Origin: a virus
Virus record (IMG/VR): IMGVR_UViG_3300032073_005389
Span: 1 to 53,242 of that record
Length of the DNA stretch: 53,242 nt
Reading direction: 5' to 3' (one strand)
The notes beneath the pieces are model-generated. The model had not been told where the DNA came from. It ran no database searches and worked only from the letters and a program-made list of their open reading frames with translations. Made by a program: the position numbers and the translations under genes. Positions 30,120 to 38,263 of this stretch are shown here, piece after piece; position 1 is the stretch's first letter; each line of letters starts with the position of its first letter.

Positions 30120-31579
30120 AATAAGTTATCTCTCTCGCTTTCTGAATCATTAAGAGTGGCTTGCATGGCTCTGTTTTCAGATATAGTCTGTAAGGTTCCG
30201 TGTTCAGAAACGCTAAAGTTTTCAATGTTATAATTTATAAAGTTAGGAACATATTTGTATCTATTTCCTTCTGCTACTCTGACTAAGTCTGTATGCCCTT
30301 GGGCTTCTCTACCTTGGAACCTTGTGGCTAGAGGTATTAATTTATGAGTGCCAAACTCCCTACCTTCTTCAGATATCTCTTCTGGACTTTTTCTTCTAAA
30401 GATGGCGACAAAAGAGGCAAACCATTGCAACCTATCAGATTGAGCAATAGCACTACTATCATCCACACCACTCTCGGCAGATCTATTTAACTGACAAGCG
30501 GTAAGTAGTGGTATGTCTAACTCAAGAGTTAGCTCTTTTAAGGTATTTACTTTTTCGCCTATGAGCTCGTATTCTTTTTTATTGTTATCTTTCTCTCCGG
30601 TAAGTTTGATGTAATCATAGACTACAACGCAGTTATTCCCTCTTCCTACATGCGTGTAATACCATCTCCTAACTATAGAGCAAATTTCTTGAATAGGTTT
30701 TCCCGCTACAGTCATGTGCATGACGTTACGTTTAGCTTGATAAAATCTATCTTTATTTTCTTCAAACTTTTTAACCATGTCTTCGTTCTTTCTCCATTGA
30801 CCAGTCTCTAAATACCAGACAGGTATTCCGGTAACTGCTGAAGCTATTCTGAATTGAACATCTACAGTTGACATTTCTGTATCAAGAATCAAAGCTGGGC
30901 ATTCGTTTATAACAGACATCTCCGTAGCTAGGTGAGATAAAATAGTAGACTTTCCGTGTTTAGGTCTACTCACCCAAGCATATATATTACCTTTTCTTAT
31001 GCCACCGAACATAGTGTTGAAATTATCATAAGGGGTTTTTAAACCCATTTCATCTTGAGGATCTAAGCCCCTTTCGTTTATGAGATCTTCTATACCGTCA
31101 AATAAAGCTTCTGGTTCATTAAGTTTAGAATACTCTTGTATTTTATTATTATATATTTGATCTGCTTCTGTTACTATAGAGTCAGCGTCTTTATGACCAT
31201 TAGTTTTTACAAAGTCTTTTAATTTAGTAGCTGTTTCGTCTATTTCTCTTCTTATCCTTATTTTGCATAGCTCTTTGCATGCTTCTATTAAAGCTTCTTT
31301 TGTTATTTGAGTGAAATATATATCCTCAATATAATTAAAAATATCTACTTCGCTTTTGAAGGATACTCCTAAGTTCTTAATTTGATGAGCTAAAAGCGTT
31401 TTATCTAACTTTTTACCAGAAGATAGAATATCTTTTATTGTAGAGTATATAACATAATGCTCTTTTGAGACGAAATCTGATGTAGTGACGAATTTATCTA
31501 CGTCAAAGAATACATCTGGGTACTTAAGTAAGCCGCCTAGAACGTGTCTTTCTATTTTGAGGGAGGATATATTGGGCAT
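30116..31579 (-). CDS. Replicative DNA helicase, DnaB-like
   Basis: The 487-aa protein has a DnaB N-terminal domain (LKIERHVLGGLLKYPDVFFD) and a RecA-fold motor. Walker A is AWVSRPKHGKST (201-212), the DnaB-type KTPYDNFNTMFGGIRKGNIY precedes it, and VVVYDYIKL and LLTACQLNR follow as Walker B and sensor segments. It unwinds DNA at the fork with the primase encoded next. The C-terminal 25 residues are acidic. The start is the ATG at 31579, 9 nt after a candidate -10 box. Confidence 0.95.
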   Translation of the reverse strand: MPNISSLKIERHVLGGLLKYPDVFFDVDKFVTTSDFVSKEHYVIYSTIKDILSSGKKLDKTLLAHQIKNLGVSFKSEVDIFNYIEDIYFTQITKEALIEACKELCKIRIRREIDETATKLKDFVKTNGHKDADSIVTEADQIYNNKIQEYSKLNEPEALFDGIEDLINERGLDPQDEMGLKTPYDNFNTMFGGIRKGNIYAWVSRPKHGKSTILSHLATEMSVINECPALILDTEMSTVDVQFRIASAVTGIPVWYLETGQWRKNEDMVKKFEENKDRFYQAKRNVMHMTVAGKPIQEICSIVRRWYYTHVGRGNNCVVVYDYIKLTGEKDNNKKEYELIGEKVNTLKELTLELDIPLLTACQLNRSAESGVDDSSAIAQSDRLQWFASFVAIFRRKSPEEISEEGREFGTHKLIPLATRFQGREAQGHTDLVRVAEGNRYKYVPNFINYNIENFSVSEHGTLQTISENRAMQATLNDSESERDNLL

Positions 31580-31588
31580 CCTAAACCA

Positions 31589-31617
31589 AGCTTAACATAA
31601 ACATGAGTAAATATCAA
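31589..31617 (-). promoter_or_regulatory. Possible sigma-70 promoter for dnaB-like gene
   Basis: Minus strand: TTGATA (31612-31617), 17 nt, TAAGCT (31589-31594), 9 nt to the ATG. Spacing is ideal but both boxes are less perfect than elsewhere. Confidence 0.5.
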
Positions 31618-31907
31618 GAAGAAAAATCCGAATCTTCATCAGAATCAAGATCATCAAACCATCCTTCGCTATCGTCTTGGCTTTCTGGATTCATAGTATC
31701 CTTCATTTGCTCTAAGTTAGCGGCTTCCATTCCTTCAATCCAGTATTCTGCTGTTTTTTGTAAAGCTAATAAGTGCATTTCAGTGTCAAACTTAACATAA
31801 GACCTAGCTGTGCCTACCTCGTCAAAGGCAAAAAGAAGAAAACCTCCACTAGAACATTCGTTTAATTGAGATAAAATAGAGTTAGGTATGACGAAGTTCT
31901 TTTTCAT
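31614..31907 (-). CDS. Hypothetical protein with acidic tail (97 aa)
   Basis: The N-terminal 65 residues are an alpha/beta pattern (SGGFLLFAFDEVGTARSYVK) and the last 25 are strongly acidic (SQDDSEGWFDDLDSDEDSDF). Acidic C-terminal tails are typical of ssDNA-binding and fork accessory proteins, and it lies beside the helicase gene, but no OB motif is visible. The motif TAGTGTAATT lies 6 nt before its ATG. The function is unknown. Confidence 0.6.
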   Translation of the reverse strand: MKKNFVIPNSILSQLNECSSGGFLLFAFDEVGTARSYVKFDTEMHLLALQKTAEYWIEGMEAANLEQMKDTMNPESQDDSEGWFDDLDSDEDSDFSS

Positions 31908-31913
31908 ACTATG

Positions 31914-31923
31914 AATTACACTA
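31914..31923 (-). promoter_or_regulatory. Recurrent start-proximal motif TAGTGTAATT
   Basis: Third of four identical copies, six bases upstream of the ATG at 31907; it overlaps the stop codon of the upstream endonuclease gene. Confidence 0.4.
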
Positions 31924-32337
31924 TAAATCCACTTTAAATTTATTTTTAAAAAACTCTTCAGATAGAAGGTTTACTTCATCGTGGTTAATTTCTATTAAGT
32001 TATACTTGTTTTGCTCTAACCACTCTAATTTTTTAAAGTCTCTATTGATAGACTTTAGGTAATTTACCCTAGAATTTGCGTGAAAAAACTTGTTAAAGTT
32101 GCCGTGTTGAGCTCCATTAACCTCAACTGCGATCTTTTTTGTGGCATTAAGTATGTCTACCTTCATTCTACTGCCGTAAACAGGAAATTCTTCGTAGACA
32201 ATGCAAGATTTCCAGTATCTTTTTAAGAATTGTTTTACATCAAATTGAAGCTTTGACCTGCTTTTCCCGTCCCATTTTATTAAATATTTATTAACGCCTT
32301 TGTTTTCTAAGCGTCCATATATATTATAAAGCCTCAC
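31921..32337 (-). CDS. PD-(D/E)XK-type endonuclease, Vsr/DUF559-like
   Basis: The 138-aa protein contains VYEEFPVYGSRMKVDILN followed by KKIAVEVNGAQHG, which gives the nuclease acids E50, D61 and E72 and a late Q77-H78. The C-terminal half, RDFKKLEWLEQNKYNLIEIN, is the helix-strand found in Vsr- and DUF559-type nucleases. It may be a freestanding homing or repair endonuclease. It is overlapped by 4 nt by the upstream 88-aa gene. The assignment is by fold pattern. Confidence 0.75.
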   Translation of the reverse strand: MRLYNIYGRLENKGVNKYLIKWDGKSRSKLQFDVKQFLKRYWKSCIVYEEFPVYGSRMKVDILNATKKIAVEVNGAQHGNFNKFFHANSRVNYLKSINRDFKKLEWLEQNKYNLIEINHDEVNLLSEEFFKNKFKVDL

Positions 32338-32600
32338 GACATAACTTGGTTGACCTGAGACTCTAGTTTTTTGACATAAGAAATAAGATTTGAGTCAGAA
32401 GCGTGATTCCTTTTGAATCTTTTAAAGTCTCTTTTAATCTCTTGTTTTAGGCCGCGCACGACCATATCCCTGCTGTTTACGATACCTTGCTTGACGCTAC
32501 GGGTTCTCTTCAGCTTCTCCTTCTCTGCCTTTCTTTGCGCGTGTTTTGTTTTCATCTTCTCTTCTCGTTTGAATGCTTTTATAAGCTCTTCATAATCCAT
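32334..32600 (-). CDS. Basic hypothetical protein (88 aa)
   Basis: The start is ATG 32600 (MDYEELIKAFKREEKMKTKH), directly after the terminator-like hairpin of the upstream RNA. A longer frame to 32663 has no ATG start and runs through that hairpin, so I reject it. The protein is very Lys/Arg-rich and helical (KEKLKRTRSVKQGIVNSRDM), suggesting nucleic-acid binding. Its expression would need read-through of the hairpin or processing. Confidence 0.6.
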   Translation of the reverse strand: MDYEELIKAFKREEKMKTKHAQRKAEKEKLKRTRSVKQGIVNSRDMVVRGLKQEIKRDFKRFKRNHASDSNLISYVKKLESQVNQVMS

Positions 32601-32604
32601 ATAT

Positions 32605-32642
32605 AAAAAAAATGGTGGTTGGATTATTTGTTTACCAACACC
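32605..32642 (-). terminator. Terminator-like hairpin ending the structured RNA
   Basis: On the minus strand GGTGTTGG (32635-32642) pairs with CCAACCACC (32614-32622, one bulged C) across a 12-nt A-rich loop, followed by eight T. The next ATG is only 4 nt further on, so it may also act as an attenuator. Confidence 0.8.
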
Positions 32643-32812
32643 TTTTCGGCTCCCTAGAAACAAAGTTTCATATCAACCTACTTCGGACTCACCCACGTTT
32701 TCCCTCTGCCACTTGGCCGTTGGTACTTCCGCAGATGCTACGTTACCCCCTTGGGAGGAATTGTTCCGTCACACCGCCTCACTCCGTCGAGAGAGGAAAT
32801 TCTTACTAACGT
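32605..32812 (-). ncRNA. Putative structured non-coding RNA, about 208 nt
   Basis: A stretch without any good minus-strand frame lies between a consensus promoter and an intrinsic terminator and is much richer in G and C than its surroundings. Possible helices in the minus-strand RNA are ACGTTA with TAACGT (an outer helix), GAATTTCC with GGAACAATTC, CCTCC-CAA-GGGGG, and a perfect GAAAC-TTT-GTTTC hairpin. It matches none of the RNA families I can recall (tmRNA, RNase P, 6S, SRP, group I intron, hammerhead). It could be a stand-alone small RNA or a leader controlling the 88-aa gene. Confidence 0.6.
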
Positions 32813-32818
32813 TTTATT

Positions 32819-32847
32819 ATATTAACATAAGCCTAACTCTATGTCAA
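32819..32847 (-). promoter_or_regulatory. Sigma-70 promoter of the structured RNA
   Basis: Minus strand: TTGACA (32842-32847), 17 nt, TAATAT (32819-32824). It overlaps the stop codon of the recombinase gene. Predicted start of transcription is near 32812. Confidence 0.8.
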
Positions 32848-33977
32848 GCTAAAGTTTCCTTGAATTTATTATAAAAGTAATTAGTCGCTTCTGAGTTTTC
32901 TTCTAAGTAATTAAATAAACCATTCTTTCCTTGAAACTTCTCTGGTATATTTATCTTATTTGCTTCTAACTCTTTTACTACTTCTTCTGATACTTTAATC
33001 CAAGCTCCTGACTTTGTTACAAACTCATACTGAATTAAAAGATCAACAATTTCTAACTCTTTCCAAATACTAGTACCTCCTACTCTACCTCTTTTGATTG
33101 GGTAAGGAATCACAACATTAGTTTTTTCATTTGGAGATTTCTTAACTGTAACTTTAGACCATTGACCTAAAATTTTATTTGTAACTCTATCTGGTGCTTT
33201 TTTATCGTCTTCTAAAATATAATCCTTTTTATAGCGCGGTTCAAACTCTAAAATCCAATTAGCAAAGTGAAGCAGGGCATTGCCCCCTGTTGCTGAAGTT
33301 TGACGCACTGGAGCTTTAGAATAAGGGTCTAACTGTATGTCTGCTCTAACCTGACTAATAAAAATAGCCATATGGCCTCTCTTGGTTAGTGCGGTAGCTA
33401 CTTTCTTCATAAAGACAGAACTAATAGTAGCACCACCAGCAACCTTTGTTGCGTCGTCTAGAGCTTTTTCGCTGTCTCCTTTAGTTTGAAGACCGTCAAC
33501 AGAGTCGAGTATAAAAAGATACTTTTTTCCTTCTTCGTTAAATTGAATAAGCATCTTCATCATATCGAAGACAGATTCGTAGATGTTACTTTCGTAGATA
33601 AAACAAGTCCCGTCCTTCCAGCTCTCTGGCTCCCTTGTATCAACAAAAGGGACACCACACCTTTCCCTCATTTCTGGACTTAGTCTACCTTCGCATTTGA
33701 AATATACAGCTCTAGAATTGGGCATCTTCAAGAAATGCTTGGTGACTTCCAAAGCTTCTGATGTTTTACCTCCTTCATTTATTCCACAAAAACGATGAAG
33801 TCCCGGGCCTAGTCCTCCACCTGTCTCGATATCTAAAGTAAGAGACCCTGTAGAGACTTTGTATTCGACAGTTTCCTCGTAGTTGTAGTGGTCTTCTTTG
33901 TGTGTTTTTAGGAACGAAGATAATTGTTCCGCTGAAGTTACTATACCTTCTTTATTTACTTTCTTCTTTACTGCCAT
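32844..33977 (-). CDS. RecA/UvsX-like recombinase
   Basis: The 377-aa protein has the RecA-fold ATPase core: STGSLTLDIETGGGLGPG (42-59), Walker A GINEGGKT (65-72), Walker B YLFILDSVDGLQ, and an MAIFISQVRADIQ segment with RQTSATGGNALLHFANWILE resembling the DNA-binding L2 loop region. UvsX-type enzymes catalyse strand exchange for recombination-dependent replication and repair. The length is near that of T4 UvsX (391). A promoter lies inside the upstream gene, so it may also be transcribed separately. Confidence 0.92.
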   Translation of the reverse strand: MAVKKKVNKEGIVTSAEQLSSFLKTHKEDHYNYEETVEYKVSTGSLTLDIETGGGLGPGLHRFCGINEGGKTSEALEVTKHFLKMPNSRAVYFKCEGRLSPEMRERCGVPFVDTREPESWKDGTCFIYESNIYESVFDMMKMLIQFNEEGKKYLFILDSVDGLQTKGDSEKALDDATKVAGGATISSVFMKKVATALTKRGHMAIFISQVRADIQLDPYSKAPVRQTSATGGNALLHFANWILEFEPRYKKDYILEDDKKAPDRVTNKILGQWSKVTVKKSPNEKTNVVIPYPIKRGRVGGTSIWKELEIVDLLIQYEFVTKSGAWIKVSEEVVKELEANKINIPEKFQGKNGLFNYLEENSEATNYFYNKFKETLA

Positions 33978-34314
33978 CTCTTAAAAATTCTAATAATGTT
34001 TTGGGTTTTCTTTTGTTTATTTTAGGGTCTTCCCCTATCTTCTCTTTATCTAGTATAGCATGTTCTTTTCTGAAGTCAAGCTTAGAAAGCTCTTTTTGTT
34101 TATTTAAATAATTTTTAAACTTTTTTGTACGAAACTGAGCTAAGCTCTCTATCTTAATACCGTCGAAAGAAAGATCTTTGAATATTTGTTCTCCATGATC
34201 TTTTATTAAAGATTTAGCAATTACTATTTCTTTTGGCCAGTTTACTTTTTCTGGCTCTTGACAAAACTTCCAGACAAGATACTGATAAATATTATTGATT
34301 TTCTTCTTCTTCAT
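33952..34314 (-). CDS. Basic hypothetical protein (120 aa)
   Basis: A Lys-rich soluble protein (MKKKKINNIYQYLVWKFCQE; LAQFRTKKFKNYLNKQKELS). It overlaps the recombinase gene by 26 nt and the PMM-like gene by 23 nt. A recombinase promoter lies within its coding region. No motif is recognised; its position makes a recombination accessory possible. Confidence 0.6.
   Translation of the reverse strand: MKKKKINNIYQYLVWKFCQEPEKVNWPKEIVIAKSLIKDHGEQIFKDLSFDGIKIESLAQFRTKKFKNYLNKQKELSKLDFRKEHAILDKEKIGEDPKINKRKPKTLLEFLRDGSKEESK
34052..34079 (-). promoter_or_regulatory. Sigma-70 promoter for recombinase gene (intragenic)
   Basis: Minus strand: TTGACT (34074-34079), 16 nt, TATACT (34052-34057). The leader to the recombinase ATG at 33977 would be about 68 nt. 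Confidence 0.65.
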
Positions 34315-35011
34315 TAAGTATCTTTTTAGTTTCTTCCCAATTTTCTACTTGCCAAAATATATCAGCTTTTTGAGCTAAGGAATAGTCGTTTCCTCCTTTA
34401 TCACATTTATCACCGAAAAATATAATAGTGTCTTCTTTTAAGTGTTCGACTACTTGACCTTTGTTGTTTCCTAACGGTTGTATGTCTAAGGAGATCTGAC
34501 CTCCTATCAGAGCTTCTATTTTGTATTTATTTTTAAATTTTTTATTAAATTGATTAGCTAAGACTTCTCTTTCTTTATTGTCTGTATCCCATTTAGAATA
34601 ATACTGCCTTAGTTGGTTGTCGGCTCCGCGACCAACAATGCTAAAGTTAAGAGTGCCAAATCTGTATTCGAAATGAGGAGGTTTTCTATATTGGAAAGTC
34701 GAAGAGTTGACCTTAGAAGACAGCCAGTCTTCTATTTCATGTGGAAGCTCAAGTTCTTTTCGGTAAATATATTTTTCTCCATCCCAGTACTCATTACCCA
34801 TAGATGAAAAAACTCCTTTACATTTATTAAGTATGAAAACAGGGACTTGCTCTTTTATTTTTGGTAAATCGCTACCAGAAACTAAGTAAACGTTTTTATT
34901 ATCCATCCAAGAAGAAAAAAAGTCCGAAAACTCAGGACTCATTTCTTGTCGGGGGTCTGTTAGAGTACCGTCTACGTCAAATAAAAAACAAGGCTTTAAA
35001 CCATTATGCAT
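34292..35011 (-). CDS. Phosphomannomutase, eukaryotic-type (PMM2-like, HAD fold)
   Basis: The 239-aa protein follows the eukaryotic PMM pattern closely. It has CFLFDVDGTLTDPR with nucleophile D12 and acid/base D14, LVSGSDLPKIKEQ, the substrate loop FRYG-like HFEYRFGTLNFSIVGRGA, GGQISLDIQPLGNNKGQ, and the metal-site segment IFFGDKCDKGGNDYSLA. It interconverts mannose 6- and 1-phosphate, feeding GDP-mannose synthesis. Bacteria normally use an unrelated ManB enzyme, so this gene type is unusual. It overlaps the GDP-mannose dehydratase gene by 8 nt, which fits the pathway; no guanylyltransferase gene is in the window. Confidence 0.9.
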   Translation of the reverse strand: MHNGLKPCFLFDVDGTLTDPRQEMSPEFSDFFSSWMDNKNVYLVSGSDLPKIKEQVPVFILNKCKGVFSSMGNEYWDGEKYIYRKELELPHEIEDWLSSKVNSSTFQYRKPPHFEYRFGTLNFSIVGRGADNQLRQYYSKWDTDNKEREVLANQFNKKFKNKYKIEALIGGQISLDIQPLGNNKGQVVEHLKEDTIIFFGDKCDKGGNDYSLAQKADIFWQVENWEETKKILNEEEENQ

Positions 35012-36038
35012 AACTATCTAAGTCGCATTGTACCATGTCCTCTATCATTTTGTCAAATGAAATTTCACGATTCCATCCGAGTTCTTTTTCAGCTAGAGAT
35101 GGATCACCATGAAGCAAATCAACTTCTGCTGGCCTAAACCATTCTTCGCTAATCTCCGCTAAGATAGTATTTTCTTGAAACAGTCTAAATTTTGCGTCCA
35201 AGCCTTCTCCGCTCCAAAGACCCGGTATACCTGCCGCTCCAAAAGCTTTAGTAACAAAGTCTTTAACAGAGTTGGTCTCTCCACTAGCCAAAACATAATC
35301 TTTAGGTTCATTTTGATTAAGCATGAGCCAAACGCCTCTCATAAAATCTCTACTATCGCTCCAATCACGTTTAGATTCTATATTGCCTAATTTAAGAGTT
35401 TCAAACTTTTCTTTATTTTTAGTTTTATGTTGTATTTCTGCTACTTTTTTAGTTATCTTCCTAGTGACAAATTCTGCTCCCCTTCTTGGGCCTTCGTGGT
35501 TGAATAATATCGAGTGAACAGCATAAAGATCATAAGACTCTCTGTAAACTTTAACTAGGTGCCTAGCTGCTGCCTTAGAGGCTCCATAAGGGCTCCTAGG
35601 TTTGACTGGGTGCTTTATATCCTGAGGACTATAATCAACATCACCAAACTCTTCAGACGAACCAGCGCTATAAAATCTACAGTCAGGTTTGTGTTTCCTA
35701 ATGGCCTCTAAGCATCTTATTACTCCAGACGCGTTAATATCGAAAACACTCAAAGGAGTATCCCAACTAACTCCTACGAAAGAATTAGCTCCAAAATTAA
35801 TAAAGTAGTCTGGTTGTATTTTAATAACCAAGTCATCAATACTAGCGGAATCAGTAAGATCTCCATCGACTAAAGAAAACCTGTCATGAGCAATAAAGGA
35901 TTTTATGTTTGATAAATTAGGAGTCCCAGATCGACGTTGCATTCCGTAAACTTTATTATCTGTATTATTTAGTAGATACTCAGCCATATTTGAGCCATCT
36001 TGTCCAAGGATACCTGTGATTAGAACTCTCTTACTCAT
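35004..36038 (-). CDS. gmd: GDP-mannose 4,6-dehydratase
   Basis: The 344-aa protein is an extended short-chain dehydrogenase. The NAD(P)-binding motif TGILGQDGS is at 8-16, the family segment RRSGTPNLSNI at 36-46, catalytic SSEEFG at 127-132 and Y151-x3-K155 in SPYGASKAA. NHEGPRRGAEFVTRKI is a GMD hallmark. It converts GDP-mannose to GDP-4-keto-6-deoxymannose, precursor of fucose, rhamnose or perosamine donors. A promoter lies 9 nt before the ATG. With PMM it forms a deoxyhexose branch. Confidence 0.97.
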   Translation of the reverse strand: MSKRVLITGILGQDGSNMAEYLLNNTDNKVYGMQRRSGTPNLSNIKSFIAHDRFSLVDGDLTDSASIDDLVIKIQPDYFINFGANSFVGVSWDTPLSVFDINASGVIRCLEAIRKHKPDCRFYSAGSSEEFGDVDYSPQDIKHPVKPRSPYGASKAAARHLVKVYRESYDLYAVHSILFNHEGPRRGAEFVTRKITKKVAEIQHKTKNKEKFETLKLGNIESKRDWSDSRDFMRGVWLMLNQNEPKDYVLASGETNSVKDFVTKAFGAAGIPGLWSGEGLDAKFRLFQENTILAEISEEWFRPAEVDLLHGDPSLAEKELGWNREISFDKMIEDMVQCDLDSYA

Positions 36039-36047
36039 ATTTTTTAT

Positions 36048-36076
36048 ATTATATTAAGAACTGGAGCATAAGTCAA
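36048..36076 (-). promoter_or_regulatory. Sigma-70 promoter for gmd-pmm genes
   Basis: Minus strand: TTGACT (36071-36076), 17 nt, TATAAT (36048-36053), 9 nt to the ATG at 36038, giving a nearly leaderless message. Confidence 0.92.
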
Positions 36077-36084
36077 GCATTTTA

Positions 36085-36639
36085 TTAATGCCAGTCAGAA
36101 AAATTTATAGACCTATTATTTATTTCTTTCATTATAGATTCTTTATTTTCTCCAGTTTTTTCATCATGAAATTCTACTACAAGTTGATTGACATAGCTTA
36201 GAGAATCATCTTCTATCATCTTATTCAAAACTTTATATTCAGCCCCTTCTATGTCCATCTTTATAATTATGTTGTCTTCTTTTTTAAAATTATTTAAAAT
36301 AAACTCAGAAAAATCAAAAGCTTCAACGTTGACTTTTTCTTCCTCTTTATGTACAGTCATGTTCCATTTAGACTTTTCTTTATTTAGCGTGCTTGCTCCT
36401 GTAAAAGCATTATCTTTTCCGTATTTATCTACTTTCACAACATAAAAGGGTAAAATGCAATTACTTACCCAGACAGCTTTTTCTTCTAACTTGCAGAAAG
36501 AATGTCTATCTTTATGAGCTTGGAATAAGTATGGATTAGCCTCGAATGCAAAGTATTCATATTTATCTCCTTTTTGATTGTATGTGTCTTCAGTAACGTC
36601 TCCTACGTTGTATCCACAGTCTATGAATATATTCCTCAT
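36085..36639 (-). CDS. FkbM-family methyltransferase
   Basis: The 184-aa protein has the SAM-binding start FIDCGYNVGDVT (5-16), then YFAFEANPYLF (29-39) and the FkbM hallmark IIIKMDIEGAEYKVLNKMI. FkbM-type enzymes methylate hydroxyl groups of sugars and natural products. In this glycan cluster a sugar O-methyltransferase is likely. Its start touches the stop of the oxygenase gene. Confidence 0.88.
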   Translation of the reverse strand: MRNIFIDCGYNVGDVTEDTYNQKGDKYEYFAFEANPYLFQAHKDRHSFCKLEEKAVWVSNCILPFYVVKVDKYGKDNAFTGASTLNKEKSKWNMTVHKEEEKVNVEAFDFSEFILNNFKKEDNIIIKMDIEGAEYKVLNKMIEDDSLSYVNQLVVEFHDEKTGENKESIMKEINNRSINFSDWH

Positions 36640-37469
36640 TAGTCTAGTTCGTACTGTTTACAGTTTAAAGTCTTTCCGTTTAGCTTAAAAGACTTAGTGT
36701 TTTCATTGATGTAAGAGTTTTGTTTATTTAATTTAGGCCTTATGAAAAAAAACAATACATCTCTAGGTTTAGAGTTTAAGGAGGGGCAACTAGCCCTATG
36801 GAATATATTAGGAGTATGAACGACGTATGTCCCAGCAGGACCAACTACATTGTTGACTTTCCATCCTTTCTGTTTTACATTTTCTTCTACAACTTCAGTA
36901 GGTATTCTGGAGCCAGCATAAATCTGAGGAGAGTGGTAATTAGGAGCTATCCTAAATGATTCTAAAACGGGGGCATCTCCTTTTTCGTCTGTCAGGTATT
37001 TAAGACAACCACTATCTTCAGTGACCTCATTTAAATAAACGAAAAACTTCAAAAACTCTCTAGGACAATCATCGTAATGCCATTTCCAAGAAGATTCGAG
37101 CTTGTCTGTGTCCCATTCAGTTTTCATGTCAAATTTACTAGGGGTATTTCTGTAAGGATGTAAAAATTCTATTGACGCTCTACAGCCAAATAAATGTTCC
37201 TCTAGTATTGGCATAAAATAATCAGATAGTATCTCTATTTCTTTTATATCTTTCCACTCGTTTATTCTTATGGCGTGGCTATCATTGTAGCAGCCTATAT
37301 TATTATGTATTTTGTGACAGAATTTTTTATGTATTTCTGATATTAAATTTAAATCTAAATCTCCTAATATAGAATCATCAATAGTTAAATCGTAGAGTGA
37401 GTTATATTTTCTTTTTATTTTGGTATTGAAAGGCTCTCTACATAAAGCATAGTGTTCTTTGTATGTCAT
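36639..37469 (-). CDS. 2-oxoglutarate/Fe(II) oxygenase, phytanoyl-CoA dioxygenase-like
   Basis: The 276-aa protein has the facial-triad layout: H131 and D133 in SSWKWHYDDCP, H224 in NIFHRASCPS, and R235 (KPRDV) for the 2-oxoglutarate. FVYLNEVTEDSGCLKYL and GPAGTYVVHTPNIFHRA follow the PhyH family order. Substrates may be sugars, lipids or nucleobases. In this cluster a modified glycan is the natural guess, but hydroxylation of a base or protein cannot be excluded. Confidence 0.8.
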   Translation of the reverse strand: MTYKEHYALCREPFNTKIKRKYNSLYDLTIDDSILGDLDLNLISEIHKKFCHKIHNNIGCYNDSHAIRINEWKDIKEIEILSDYFMPILEEHLFGCRASIEFLHPYRNTPSKFDMKTEWDTDKLESSWKWHYDDCPREFLKFFVYLNEVTEDSGCLKYLTDEKGDAPVLESFRIAPNYHSPQIYAGSRIPTEVVEENVKQKGWKVNNVVGPAGTYVVHTPNIFHRASCPSLNSKPRDVLFFFIRPKLNKQNSYINENTKSFKLNGKTLNCKQYELD

Positions 37470-37471
37470 AA

Positions 37472-38263
37472 TTAAAATCCGTGATACTCTTGTCCGTAAC
37501 CGTGATTAAAAAAAGAACTATTTGGAAAACATGAAGAAACGTAAGTCCAAAAAAGCTTATATTGATATCTATAAGAGTCTTCGTTATAGAAAGAAGGCAT
37601 GTTAGTTTTTCCTTTCTCGAATGCATGTTCCCCTTTCCTTATGTAAGAAGTTCCATCTAAACCCACAAAATGTACTTCCTTAACACCTAAAACGCAAGCG
37701 AAAATTATCATCCTAACGCAAGCTCCTAGTTTACTGTAAAAATCAGTATGCATTAAGAAATACTTTTCGTAGTCATCGAAAGAATAACCTTTCCATCTAT
37801 CATGTATCTCAAAACCTATCATTGGTTCGAATTCATCCCTGTAGTCTAGGAACTCTTTTGATTTAATATCTGGCTCTCCCATTATCATAGCCATGTCTAT
37901 TTTTGTGTTTTTTAATGTAGGGTTTAAATAAAAATGATTACATGACCATAGATAATCAAAGTTTAAAGAATTGAAATCTAAATTGTTTGTTGAAGGGCCT
38001 CCTCCTATTATTAAAATTTTAGAATCTTTATATTTACTAAAATGAGAACGTTTAGAAAAGACTATACACTCGCTTAGGGCTGGATCATCAATAACATGAT
38101 CTGGAAAATGACCGGCTTCATTTTTAACAAAGCCAATAAAAGATCCTTTTCTTCTGTGACTCTCAAATGGGCTCATTCTTAGTAGACCTTCTTCTATGCA
38201 ATCTTTATGCCGTAAAAGTTTTGGAGTGTATTCCTCTTCTAAATTTTTCTCAAACTTGCTCAT
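37472..38263 (-). CDS. Putative glycosyltransferase, GT42/DUF115-like
   Basis: The 263-aa protein has SKILIIGGGPSTNNLDFNSL followed by YLWSCNHFYLNPTLKNTKID and later LGVKEVHFVGLDG. The GGGPS turn and the CNHFY segment are the pattern of GT42 sialyltransferases (CST-I type) and the related DUF115 proteins. It lies next to NeuB- and NeuA-like genes, which supports transfer of a nonulosonic acid. The gene at 40775 has the same pattern, so the pair may act in sequence. Assignment is by motif only. Confidence 0.6.
   Translation of the reverse strand: MSKFEKNLEEEYTPKLLRHKDCIEEGLLRMSPFESHRRKGSFIGFVKNEAGHFPDHVIDDPALSECIVFSKRSHFSKYKDSKILIIGGGPSTNNLDFNSLNFDYLWSCNHFYLNPTLKNTKIDMAMIMGEPDIKSKEFLDYRDEFEPMIGFEIHDRWKGYSFDDYEKYFLMHTDFYSKLGACVRMIIFACVLGVKEVHFVGLDGTSYIRKGEHAFEKGKTNMPSFYNEDSYRYQYKLFWTYVSSCFPNSSFFNHGYGQEYHGF

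Noticed and set aside
32601-32663. N-terminal extension of the 88-aa basic protein to 32663
   Set aside because: It lacks an ATG start and would translate through the terminator hairpin; the ATG at 32600 fits better.
32612-32809. Plus-strand 65-codon frame across the structured RNA
   Set aside because: It lies opposite a region with a minus-strand promoter and terminator, has no promoter of its own, and its product is low in protein-like pattern (many Pro, Arg and Ser from GC-rich stems).
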